This document shows, piece by piece, positions 1 to 5,677 of a stretch of DNA of 6,206 nucleotides. The notes below the pieces were generated by a model. The model made no database searches and was not told the origin of the DNA. It saw only the letters and a program-made list of their open reading frames with translations. The position numbers and the translations under genes were made by a program. Origin of the DNA: Gemmatimonadales bacterium (GTDB lineage Bacteria; Gemmatimonadota; Gemmatimonadetes; Gemmatimonadales; GWC2-71-9); the NCBI GenBank assembly GCA_013813675.1, contig JACCRH010000445.1:1-6206 (forward strand), read 5' to 3'. The stretch's first letter is position 1; the number at the start of each line of letters is the position of its first letter.

Positions 1-60
1 TTCGCCGTCGAACGCGTTCTTGGCGTAGCGCGCCTTCGAGATGCGCCAGGCGCTGACCAT
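1..60 (-). CDS. RES-domain toxin, N-terminal fragment (cut by window edge)
   Basis: Only the first 20 codons are present, read from an ATG at 60 down to base 1; the rest lies outside the window. The peptide begins MVSAWRISKARY and continues AKNAFDGE, which matches the N-terminal signature of RES toxins: a WR pair, then RYA, then AFDGE. The conserved Arg and Tyr of this region belong to the active site in characterised members. RES toxins of Xre-RES pairs (for example MbcT) deplete NAD+ in the cytoplasm and are neutralised by the cognate antitoxin. The gene starts 7 nt after the stop of the Xre/ParS-type antitoxin on the same strand. No good Shine-Dalgarno is visible, so translational coupling to the antitoxin is likely. 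The family call rests on the short motif plus the very strong context. Whether the toxin is intact cannot be judged. Confidence 0.85.
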   Translation of the reverse strand, partial: MVSAWRISKARYAKNAFDGE

Positions 61-67
61 GGCCGAG

Positions 68-553
68 CTACGCGGGGATACCGTGCTCGAGGCGGCCGAT
101 CAGGTGCTCGACCTCCAGGGCGCCCACGTCGGTGGCCGCCAGCTCGAGCGGTACCAGATTGCCCAGTAGGGGTTGCTTCGAAGACAGCCAATGTCGTGCG
201 GCATGGGGGTCGCCCTCGAACAGCTCGAGCGCCCGGCCGAACACCCGAGCGGCTCGCACCAGCCGGTCGGACTCGTCCGGCTCGAGGCGGCCCGCCGCCT
301 TGCGGCGCGCGAGCGTCCGCGGGGGAAGCTGGATCAGCTCGGCGATGGTGGCCGCGGTGAGGTGGGTATTCCGCTGAAACCGCTCGAACGCACCGTAGGA
401 CAGGCCGGTCCGGAGGCGGACGTAGAGCTTGAGCGGCTCGTAGTTTCGGAGCCCCAGCAATGCCACGTAGAAGTGCTCCGCCCGGGTGCTGGCGGCGAGG
501 TGAGCTCGCACCTCCGCGAGGTCAGCGGTCTCGTGTACGGCGGGGACGGCCAT
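68..553 (-). CDS. Xre/MbcA/ParS-type (DUF2384) antitoxin of a RES-Xre toxin-antitoxin pair
   Basis: This 161-residue cytoplasmic protein is the antitoxin and probable autorepressor of the RES toxin encoded just downstream. An N-terminal variable part (about 1-45) leads into an Xre-like helix-turn-helix (about 50-100; LTAATIAELIQLPPRTLARR, then the EPDESDRLVR segment). The C-terminal DUF2384 toxin-binding part (about 105-161) shows the family pattern: LFEGDPHAARHWL, a P-LLGN-PLEL segment, an acidic stretch (TDVGALEVEHL) and the ending IGRLEHG. Length and order are normal for the family. The ATG at 553 is chosen because AAGGA sits 6 nt upstream and a good promoter (578-606) lies just before it. 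In known pairs the antitoxin blocks the toxin active site and the complex binds palindromes in its own promoter; the repeats at 592-625 fit that. The assignment is confident; target and conditions are unknown. Confidence 0.93.
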   Translation of the reverse strand: MAVPAVHETADLAEVRAHLAASTRAEHFYVALLGLRNYEPLKLYVRLRTGLSYGAFERFQRNTHLTAATIAELIQLPPRTLARRKAAGRLEPDESDRLVRAARVFGRALELFEGDPHAARHWLSSKQPLLGNLVPLELAATDVGALEVEHLIGRLEHGIPA

Positions 554-577
554 GGCGGTTCCTTGTCATATGGCATG

Positions 578-606
578 AGTGTAGGCGCCATGTGGCAGGT
601 TCGCAA
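578..606 (-). promoter_or_regulatory. Sigma70-like promoter of the RES-Xre operon
   Basis: On the minus strand, TTGCGA (601-606, a -35 with 4 of 6 consensus bases) is followed by exactly 17 bp and TACACT (578-583, a -10 with 4 of 6). It lies 25 nt upstream of the antitoxin ATG, leaving room for a short leader with the AAGGA ribosome binding site. The -35 element lies inside an inverted repeat, as expected for an autorepressed TA promoter. The boxes are read directly; activity is inferred. Confidence 0.6.
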
Positions 607-625
607 GTTTGCCACGTCGCGTGGC
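592..625. promoter_or_regulatory. Putative autoregulatory operator: three GTGGC/GCCAC half-sites
   Basis: GTGGCA (592-597) and TGCCAC (610-615) form a 6-bp inverted repeat with a 12-bp spacer that surrounds the -35 box at 601-606. The same right half is reused in a second perfect repeat, GCCACG (611-616), TCG, CGTGGC (620-625). Three related half-sites in alternating orientation therefore sit over and just upstream of the -35. Xre-type antitoxins commonly bind such repeats cooperatively to shut off their own operon. A further ATGGC/GCCAT pair (570-574 and 587-591) flanks the -10. Binding is inferred, not shown. Confidence 0.5.
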
Positions 626-707
626 GTTGCCGTCAGGGGCGAACAGTCCCGGAGCAGAAGGTCCCGACGTGATCGCCATCCGCACCTGACGTGGAATCAG
701 GACCGGA
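626..707. other. Intergenic remnant between the RES-Xre promoter and the propeller pseudogene
   Basis: Together with 554-625 this is the longest gene-free stretch in the window (154 bases). After the operator it holds no convincing ORF. The only structure seen is a weak inverted repeat, CCTGA (685-689) and TCAGG (697-701), with a 7-nt loop, just past the stop of the minus-strand propeller remnant. There is no T-tract after it on the minus strand, so it is at best a poor terminator. Confidence 0.3.
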
Positions 708-1255
708 TCAGGGAGCGGGCTGCCAAGCCGGGTTGTACAGCATGTCGCTGAAGGGAAGTGGCAGAGTCAGCCCGCTCCCCACATCGATGACGTCCAGTGG
801 GCCCAATCTACTCTTGGCCAGCAGCCAACGGCCGTCCGGAGACCAGCTGAAGGGGCCCTCCAGGTAGATCTTGCCCGCCTCCGAGATGATTCGCTCGCCG
901 CTGCCGTCGGGGCTCACGATCGAGATAGAACCTCCACCGGGAGAGACGAACGCGATGAAGTCTCCCCTGGGCGACCACTGCGGAAGCCGTCCGGGTGTGC
1001 CCCAGGTCGAGCTGGTCTCCGCAGCGACGTCGAGCACGCGGACCATGAGCTCCGGATCTCCGCCGGCCAGATAGGCGACAAGGTCGCCGGACGGTGAGGG
1101 CGACGGCTGAGAGTTGCCCTCCAACGGATCGAGCGCGGGCCGATGTGGGTGAGCTCCCTCCCATCGGGTCGCGACCGATACAGGGTGGCCGGATATGGTT
1201 CAGGCGACCGCTGCGTCGCCAGCGCCATCCCCAGGGCTTCGACTTTCAGCGTCCA
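708..1255 (-). pseudogene. Truncated, frameshifted TolB/WD40-like beta-propeller gene
   Basis: Two minus-strand frames together encode about four blades of a PD40/TolB-type propeller. The upstream frame (about 1255-1140) reads MALATQRSPEPYPATLYRS then RPDGRELTHIG. The downstream frame (about 1139-708) reads PALDPLEGNSQPSPSPSGDL, then WSPRGDFIAFV, IVSPDGSGERI, FSWSPDGRWLLA and LPFSDMLYNPAWQPAP before the stop. The repeated W/PSPxGxxxAF and SPDG motifs are typical. Restoring one base in the G-run at 1137-1139 (a C-run on the coding strand) would join ELTHIG to PALDP in one frame. The 5' part is also missing: no signal peptide or convincing start exists, the similarity fades near 1255, and the VapBC operator begins at 1278. 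Intact propellers usually have six to eight blades, as a periplasmic protein or the tail of a kinase or peptidase. An alternative is a sequencing error in a short real gene starting at ATG 1228. Confidence 0.65.
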
Positions 1256-1270
1256 AACAGGCGTATGTTG

Positions 1271-1299
1271 TTGCGGCCGTACGTACGATACGTTAGCCT
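1271..1299 (+). promoter_or_regulatory. Possible vapBC promoter (weak)
   Basis: TTGCGG (1271-1276) and TAGCCT (1294-1299) are 17 bp apart and sit about 30 nt ahead of the antitoxin ATG. Each box matches the sigma70 consensus at only three of six bases, so the call rests mainly on spacing and position. If it is real, palindrome 1278-1287 lies in the spacer and palindrome 1300-1309 covers the transcription start, which would suit repression by the antitoxin. Confidence 0.3.
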
Positions 1300-1309
1300 T
1301 GTACGTACA
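1278..1309. promoter_or_regulatory. Twin palindromic operator upstream of vapBC
   Basis: CGTACGTACG (1278-1287) and TGTACGTACA (1300-1309) are each perfect 10-bp palindromes that share the core GTACGTAC. The cores start 22 bp apart (1279 and 1301), close to two helical turns, so dimers bound to both would lie on the same DNA face. They are 20-50 bp upstream of a ribbon-helix-helix antitoxin gene, the usual place for VapB/VapBC autorepressor sites. CGTAT (1262-1266) and ATACG (1288-1292) add a looser inverted repeat. The palindromes are read directly; the regulator is inferred. Confidence 0.65.
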
Positions 1310-1317
1310 CCCTTCGC

Positions 1318-1322
1318 AGGAG
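1318..1322 (+). promoter_or_regulatory. Ribosome binding site fixing the VapB start
   Basis: AGGAG lies 6 nt before the ATG at 1329. It is the reason for preferring this start over the in-frame upstream ATG at 1143, which would add 62 residues translated from the promoter and palindromes. Confidence 0.75.
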
Positions 1323-1328
1323 CCGGCG

Positions 1329-1604
1329 ATGGCAGTCCGTAAGAAGCCGAAATCCGCCAAGCGCGTCCGTGAGACCCTGACCGGCGGCGGTTTCGTCCCC
1401 GCCGCCAAATCCCTCTCCCGGCGAGGCAAGGTCCGCAAAGAGTTCTGGCTCGATCCCGGACTCTTGAGAGAGGCGCAGGAGTATTTGGGGACCTCCACCG
1501 AACGTGAGACCGTCGAGTTGGCCCTGGATCTGGTGGCGTTCAGAAAGGAGCTGAGTCAGGGGGCGCGGGCTCTCCGCGGCCTGCACCTCTCGCGCATCGA
1601 CTGA
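1329..1604 (+). CDS. VapB-like ribbon-helix-helix antitoxin
   Basis: This 91-residue protein is the probable antitoxin and autorepressor of the PIN toxin encoded 3 nt downstream. Residues 1-35 are strongly basic (MAVRKKPKSAKRVRE, then a GGGF turn and SLSRRGKVR). Residues 36-75 look like a ribbon-helix-helix unit: strand RKEFWLD, helix PGLLREAQEYL, a GTST turn, then helix ERETVELALDLVAFRKEL, as in VapB-family proteins. A short tail (about 76-91) ends LRGLHLSRID. VapB/ParD-type antitoxins usually have the DNA-binding fold first and a toxin-binding tail after it. Here the long segment comes before the fold, so toxin binding may be at the N-terminus. The palindromes at 1278-1309 are its likely operator. 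The antitoxin role is well supported by the gene pair; the exact subfamily is less sure. Confidence 0.85.
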   Translation: MAVRKKPKSAKRVRETLTGGGFVPAAKSLSRRGKVRKEFWLDPGLLREAQEYLGTSTERETVELALDLVAFRKELSQGARALRGLHLSRID

Positions 1605-1607
1605 TTT

Positions 1608-2069
1608 GTGCCCCCGCGGAAAGTCGTCCTCGACACCAATTGCTTCATCGATGCCGGCGCGAGTGATGCGGCCTACGCCACATTCGAGGACTTTACGACA
1701 CGGGCCGCACCCAGGCTGTACCTGAGCTCGGTCGTGTCGGCCGAGCTCCGCGCGGGAGCGCCGAGACCCGCCGAGCGGAAGCAGCTCGAGGACCAGGTGC
1801 TGCATCCATTTGAGAGACGCGGACGCACCGTGACGCCGTCCGCCGCCGCCTGGCGGGCGCTCGGCGATGTCCTGGCCACCCTCGTCCGGGACGAGGGACT
1901 GGTGTTGAGGAGGGTCAAGCGAAGCTTTGTTTTCGACATACTCATCGCCTACTCCTGCCGGGAGATCGGGGCGCTGTTCATATCGGGCAACACTCATGAC
2001 CTCGACCGGATCGCCCGAGTCTTCGCCTTCGACTACGCCGCGCCCTATCCTGACCTTGCCTCGATCTGA
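1608..2069 (+). CDS. VapC-like PIN-domain ribonuclease toxin
   Basis: This 153-residue protein has a complete PIN domain. PIN toxins (VapC) are Mg2+-dependent endoribonucleases that cut tRNA or rRNA and are held inactive by their antitoxin. The expected acidic residues are in order: D9 in VVLDTNCFID, E46 in SSVVSAELRAG, D110 in FVFDILIAYSC, and D131 after the ISGNTHDLDRI segment, where the family has T/N-x-D-F. So the active site looks intact. The start is taken as GTG 1608, since no ATG precedes VVLDTN in frame and the PIN strand begins at once. There is no clear Shine-Dalgarno and only 3 nt separate it from the antitoxin stop, which suggests translational coupling. The RNA target cannot be told from sequence. 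Confidence 0.9.
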   Translation: MPPRKVVLDTNCFIDAGASDAAYATFEDFTTRAAPRLYLSSVVSAELRAGAPRPAERKQLEDQVLHPFERRGRTVTPSAAAWRALGDVLATLVRDEGLVLRRVKRSFVFDILIAYSCREIGALFISGNTHDLDRIARVFAFDYAAPYPDLASI

Positions 2070-2077
2070 GCCCCTCG

Positions 2078-2083
2078 AAGGAG
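2078..2083 (+). promoter_or_regulatory. Ribosome binding site for the first amidohydrolase
   Basis: AAGGAG, 11 nt before ATG 2095, supports that start. It gives a clean signal peptide, whereas the frame open upstream to 1927 overlaps the PIN gene and encodes a proline/serine-rich shadow. Confidence 0.6.
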
Positions 2084-2094
2084 CGCACGGCCGA

Positions 2095-3513
2095 ATGACC
2101 CGTTCCCGATACTCGTGCTTCGCCCTGCTCGTGGCGCTGCTCCCGCCACTCCAGGCCCAACAGCGCCCGTCCCAGTCCGGGGTCATACCGTTCGTAAGCG
2201 TGGATACGTCGTTGGTCGCTCTCACCCACGTGCAGCTTGTGGACGGGACCGGTGCACCCGCGCGCGCCGACCAGACGGTCATCCTGAACCGCGACCGGAT
2301 CCAGGCCGTCGGGCCAACCGCGACCGTAGCCGTTCCCGCCAACGCCCTGGTTCTGGACCTGACGGGCTACACGCTCCTTCCCGGCCTCGTCGGCCTGCAC
2401 GAGCACACCTACTTCGGCGGCGTGCGGCGCTTCACCGAGATGCGCCTCTCCGCCCCGCTGCTCTACCTCGCCTTCGGCGTCACCACCGCCATGACGGCGG
2501 GCAGCCGCTCGCCCGAGGTGGAGCTGGACCTCAAGCGCAGGGTGGACCGCGGCGCGATACCCGGCCCGCGCTTCCATGTGTCCGGCCCTTACCTCGACGC
2601 CGCCGCCGGAGGCCCGGTGAATCGCGTGGGGGTCACGACGCCGCAGGAAGTCCGGCGGGTAATCGCCCGCTGGGCGGAGCAGGGTGCCACCTGGTTCAAG
2701 TTCTTGGGTGGAGTGTCCAGGGAGGTCCTTGGCGCGGCAATCAAAGAGGCCCACGCGCGGGGCCTACGGGTGACTGGCCACCTGTGCTCGGTCACCTTCA
2801 CCGAGGCCGCCGCGCTCGGCATTGACGCCCTGCAGCACGGGCTGATCACCAACAGCGACTACGTGCCAGGGAAGCGGCCGGACGAGTGCCCGGAGGCGAA
2901 CATGAAGGCGCAGGCCGACGTCGACCTGGCGAGCCCGGCCGTGCAGGCCAGCATCCGCGCCATCGTCGCCGGCAAAGCGGCCGTCGTCTCGACCCTCGGT
3001 GTCTACGAGACGTTCGATCCCGATCGCGCCCGGCTCGATCCGCGCGCTCTGGAAATGCTCGCCCCGGAGACCCGCAAAGAGGTCGAGGCGAACCACGTCA
3101 ATCTCGCCCAGCGCGGATTCGTAGTAGCGACCCCGCTGCTCAAGAAGATGATGCAGTGGGAGCGCATGTTCGTCGCCGCCGGCGGGTTGCTCGGCGCCGG
3201 CTCCGATCCCTGGGGCACGGGGTATCTGCCCGGGTTCGGCAACCTGCGCAACTACGAACTGCTGGTGGAGGCGGGCTTCGCGCCCGAAGCGGCCGTCCAG
3301 ATACTGACCTTGAACGGCGCGCGGATTCTGGGTGAGGACAAACGCGTGGGCTCCATCGCCCCGGGCAAGCTGGCGGACCTCGTGGTGATTAAGGGAGACC
3401 CGCTCCGGGCACCACGTGACATCTACAACGTCGTCACGGTCTTCAAGAACGGGATCGGCTACAACTCGATGCGCCTGCGCAACGCCGTCAAAGGGAAAGT
3501 CGGCATCGAATAG
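2095..3513 (+). CDS. Exported metal-dependent amidohydrolase (imidazolonepropionase/Xaa-Pro dipeptidase-like)
   Basis: The protein has 472 residues. A signal peptide (1 to about 21, RYSCFALLVALLPPLQAQ) predicts periplasmic or secreted location. A small beta-sandwich (about 35-95, LTHVQLVDGTGAPARADQTV, then the TLLPG segment) leads into the amidohydrolase TIM barrel, and the sandwich closes with SIAPGKLADLVVIKGDP (about 420-436). The candidate metal and catalytic set is complete: H102 and H104 (GLHEHTYF), K202 (WFKFLGG, possible carboxylated bridge), H229 (VTGHLC), H248 (ALQHGL) and D371 (GAGSDPWG). This pattern is that of the imidazolonepropionase-like branch (COG1228), which contains enzymes that cleave Xaa-Pro or other N-acyl/dipeptide bonds. 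One departure is GLHEH where most members have GLIDxHxH. The substrate is not predictable from sequence. The next gene is a second exported amidohydrolase 112 nt on. Confidence 0.87.
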   Translation: MTRSRYSCFALLVALLPPLQAQQRPSQSGVIPFVSVDTSLVALTHVQLVDGTGAPARADQTVILNRDRIQAVGPTATVAVPANALVLDLTGYTLLPGLVGLHEHTYFGGVRRFTEMRLSAPLLYLAFGVTTAMTAGSRSPEVELDLKRRVDRGAIPGPRFHVSGPYLDAAAGGPVNRVGVTTPQEVRRVIARWAEQGATWFKFLGGVSREVLGAAIKEAHARGLRVTGHLCSVTFTEAAALGIDALQHGLITNSDYVPGKRPDECPEANMKAQADVDLASPAVQASIRAIVAGKAAVVSTLGVYETFDPDRARLDPRALEMLAPETRKEVEANHVNLAQRGFVVATPLLKKMMQWERMFVAAGGLLGAGSDPWGTGYLPGFGNLRNYELLVEAGFAPEAAVQILTLNGARILGEDKRVGSIAPGKLADLVVIKGDPLRAPRDIYNVVTVFKNGIGYNSMRLRNAVKGKVGIE

Positions 3514-3538
3514 GTGGTCACCGCCCTCGTGACTTACC
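3513..3538 (+). terminator. Weak hairpin after the first amidohydrolase
   Basis: GTCAC (3517-3521) and GTGAC (3529-3533) form a 5-bp stem with a 7-nt loop. GGT (3513-3515) and ACC (3536-3538) can extend it past a small internal bulge. It begins at the stop codon. There is no T-run, so it may be only a weak pause or an mRNA 3' end stabiliser. Confidence 0.25.
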
Positions 3539-3625
3539 GAGCCGTGTTGCGGACATAGCTGCCGCTCTGCATGTTCCGCAGCGCCCCAACGAAGTGCCCC
3601 GCCCCCATCGAACCGGAATCAGCCT

Positions 3626-5086
3626 ATGCGTCGCTTGCTGGCCGCGTGCTTGGCCCTGGCCTTCGGCCCCTCCCCCATGTACGGCCAAGCAGGGACCTAT
3701 GACATCGTGATCCAGAACGGTCGGGTCATCGACCCCGAGTCGGGACTCGACGCCGTCCGGTCCGTCGGCATTCGGGGCGCCACGATCGCCGCGGTGAACA
3801 GGACCCCGCTGCGGGGAAAGCAGATCATCGACGCACGTGGCCTGGTGGTGGCCCCTGGGTTCATCGACCTCCACGTCCACGGCCAGAACGACGAGAACTA
3901 TCGTCTCTACGCCTTGGACGGCGTCACCACGGCGCTCGAGCTGGAGGTCGGCGTCGGCGACACCCCGGCATTCTATGCCGACCACGACGGCAAGTCGCTC
4001 ATCAACTACGGCGCCTCGGCGGGCCACATCAAAGCGCGCATGGCGGTGATGAAAGACGGCGGCACGGCGTTCGGTACCCTCCTCCCGCTCGATTCCGCGG
4101 GACACCATGACGCCTCGGATGCACAGATCGCCGAGATGCGAAGGCAGGTCGAGGCGGGACTGGCGGCCGGCGCGCTGGGAGTGGGGATGGGACTCGAGTA
4201 CACCCCGGCTGCCAGCAGATACGAAGTGCTCGAGCTCTTCCGGTCGGCCGGGAAGCATCGAGCCCCGGTCTTCGTGCACACCCGCTCGACCGGAGAACTC
4301 GAACCGGGAAGCTCGGTCGAGTCCTACATGGAGGTCATCGCAGCCAGTGCCATCACCGGCGCCCCGGTGCACATCGTTCACGTGAACAGCACCAGCCTGA
4401 CGACGACCCCACGGACGCTCGCGCTGATCCAGGAGGCGCGGGATCACGGACTCGATGTCTCGGCGGAGGCCTATCCGTACGCCGCCGGGATGACGGAGCT
4501 CGCCTCGCCGCTGCTCGACCGGTTCACGAACGGCCCCGACAGCATGTTCGCCAAGCTCATGCTGGTCAGCACTGGGGAGCGATTGACCCGCGCCACGTTT
4601 ACGGCGAATCGGACCCCAGGCGCGTTTGTGATTCTCTTCCTCAACACGCCGGAAATGGAAGCACTGGCGGTCACCAGCCCGCTGACCTCCATCGCCAGCG
4701 ATGGCCGGATCGCGAACGGCAAGGGCCATCCCCGCACCGCCGGCACCAGCGGGCGGGTGCTCGGCCACTATGTCCGAGAGACAGGCCAGCTCCGCCTGGT
4801 CGATGCCATCCGGAAGCTGGCTCTCATGCCGGCACAGCGACTGGAGCAACGCGCGCCGATGTTCCGGAAGAAGGGTCGAATTAAGGTCGGAGCAGACGCC
4901 GACATCACCGTGTTCGATCCGGCGGCCGTCGCGGACCGCTCGACCTACCAGCAACCGGCATTGCCGTCGGTAGGGTTTCGCCGCGTACTGGTGAATGGAG
5001 TCCCCGTAGTGGTGGACGGTGTCATCAAGGAAGGCACCTATCCCGGGCGCGCGGCGCGGGCCCCGGTACGCGCGATGGCGCCGTGA
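3626..5086 (+). CDS. Exported D-aminoacylase-family amidohydrolase (N-acyl-D-amino-acid deacylase-like)
   Basis: This 486-residue protein starts with a signal peptide (MRRLLAACLALAFGPSPMYG, cleavage near 20-23). The N-terminal beta part (YDIVIQNGRVIDPESGLD, then VVAPGFIDLHVHG) and a late stretch (SDG, then HPRTAGTSGRVLGHYVRE, KGRIKVGADADITVFDP, VADRSTYQQP) are diagnostic of the COG3653 family, which deacylates N-acyl-D-amino acids. Candidate metal and catalytic residues are H83 and H85 (DLHVH), E105 or E107 (ALELEVG), H218 (VFVHTR), H249 or H252 (VHIVHVNS) and D359 (IASDG, the general acid/base). Characterised D-aminoacylases have a Cys where the ALELEVG Glu stands. The NYGASAGHIKARMAV segment is more like the D-glutamate deacylase subgroup. 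The Shine-Dalgarno (CGGAA) is weak. Family confidence is high; substrate and D-specificity are inferred. Confidence 0.88.
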   Translation: MRRLLAACLALAFGPSPMYGQAGTYDIVIQNGRVIDPESGLDAVRSVGIRGATIAAVNRTPLRGKQIIDARGLVVAPGFIDLHVHGQNDENYRLYALDGVTTALELEVGVGDTPAFYADHDGKSLINYGASAGHIKARMAVMKDGGTAFGTLLPLDSAGHHDASDAQIAEMRRQVEAGLAAGALGVGMGLEYTPAASRYEVLELFRSAGKHRAPVFVHTRSTGELEPGSSVESYMEVIAASAITGAPVHIVHVNSTSLTTTPRTLALIQEARDHGLDVSAEAYPYAAGMTELASPLLDRFTNGPDSMFAKLMLVSTGERLTRATFTANRTPGAFVILFLNTPEMEALAVTSPLTSIASDGRIANGKGHPRTAGTSGRVLGHYVRETGQLRLVDAIRKLALMPAQRLEQRAPMFRKKGRIKVGADADITVFDPAAVADRSTYQQPALPSVGFRRVLVNGVPVVVDGVIKEGTYPGRAARAPVRAMAP

Positions 5087-5128
5087 CGCCACGCGCCAGG
5101 TCAGCGAGTCGTTCCTCGCCACCCACCC

Positions 5129-5133
5129 AGGAG
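5129..5133 (+). promoter_or_regulatory. Ribosome binding site fixing the lipoprotein start
   Basis: AGGAG lies 6 nt before ATG 5140. It decides against the in-frame GTG at 5083, which would overlap the previous stop and place 19 residues ahead of the lipoprotein signal. Confidence 0.75.
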
Positions 5134-5139
5134 AATCCC

Positions 5140-5622
5140 ATGCGTGTCATCGTCGGAGCGATCGCCCTGATGGCTGTAGCCGCGGGCTGTAGTGCGTCGG
5201 GACGGTCGTCCGCCACCAGACACGCCCCGGACGACTCGACCGCGCATCTCGCGCACGCCGCGTACACTTCCGCCATCAACTCGAACAACCTGGACTCGCT
5301 CATGGGAATGATGACCGATGACGTCGTCTTCCTCGCCGCCCACGCGCCACCGATGGTCGGAAAGGCGGCCGTGCGTCCGTGGGCGGAGGGATACCTCCAG
5401 GCATATACCACGTCGTGGGACAAGGAGTCGCAGGAGTTCGTCGTCGCGGGCGAATGGGCCTTCGAGCGGTATAGCTACAAGTCCACTGATACGCCTCGCG
5501 GAGGCGGCGCACCGGTCAAGGACACTGGTTGGGGACTGGTGATCTATCATCACGATGCGGACGGTAAGTGGCGCGTCGCGCGCGATGCGTTCGGAACGGA
5601 TCAGGCCCTTCCCACGAGATAG
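5140..5622 (+). CDS. SnoaL/NTF2-like (DUF4440-type) lipoprotein
   Basis: This 160-residue protein has a lipoprotein signal: MRVIVGAIALMAVAAGC, with an AAGC lipobox and lipidated Cys17, so it should be anchored in the envelope. After a Ser/Thr-rich linker (18-33) comes one NTF2-like cone domain (about 36-153). It shows the family pattern: a first helix with AAYTSAINSNNLDSLMGMMT, DDVVFLA, PPMVGKAAVRPWAEGYL, a FVVAGEWAFERYSY strand, and a last GWGLVIYHHDADGKWRVARD strand pair. This resembles SnoaL/DUF4440 proteins, which span isomerases, small-ligand binders and proteins of unknown role. No catalytic set can be assigned. The ATG is chosen for its ribosome binding site and lipobox. It follows the D-aminoacylase-like gene by 53 nt on the same strand, so a shared transcript is possible. 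Confidence 0.82.
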   Translation: MRVIVGAIALMAVAAGCSASGRSSATRHAPDDSTAHLAHAAYTSAINSNNLDSLMGMMTDDVVFLAAHAPPMVGKAAVRPWAEGYLQAYTTSWDKESQEFVVAGEWAFERYSYKSTDTPRGGGAPVKDTGWGLVIYHHDADGKWRVARDAFGTDQALPTR

Positions 5623-5625
5623 CAC

Positions 5626-5650
5626 GGTCCGGCTGGTGCGGGCGCGGACC
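5626..5650 (+). terminator. GC-rich hairpin after the lipoprotein gene
   Basis: GGTCCG (5626-5631) and CGGACC (5645-5650) give a perfect 6-bp stem with a 13-nt loop, starting 4 nt after the stop codon at 5620-5622. No T-tract follows. It may be a factor-assisted terminator or an attenuating or stabilising structure between the lipoprotein and the next gene. Confidence 0.35.
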
Positions 5651-5677
5651 AGAGGCCCTGCGGATCACCCGCAATCA

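Noticed and set aside
173..751. A 192-codon plus-strand frame opposite the Xre/ParS antitoxin
   Set aside because: The minus strand encodes a clear DUF2384 antitoxin with promoter, ribosome binding site and following toxin; the plus frame shows no domain.
1278..1309. GTACGTAC copies as part of a CRISPR or iteron array
   Set aside because: There are only two short copies with no spacer regularity beyond one interval; an operator explains them better.
1293..2342. A 349-codon minus-strand open frame
   Set aside because: It crosses the vapBC genes and the start of the amidohydrolase, has no recognisable domain, and is the shadow of real plus-strand codons.
2115..2825. An Arg/Pro-rich plus-strand frame inside the first amidohydrolase
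   Set aside because: It is a +1-frame shadow of a gene with a complete metal-binding set; the composition is typical of out-of-frame GC-rich DNA.
3518..5122. A 534-codon open frame on the minus strand
   Set aside because: It lies antisense to the D-aminoacylase-like gene, has an Arg/Gly/His-rich composition with no motif, and arises from high GC third-position bias.
5083..5139. N-terminal extension of the lipoprotein from a GTG overlapping the previous stop
   Set aside because: It would bury the lipoprotein signal; the ATG at 5140 has a good AGGAG and a proper lipobox at the right distance.
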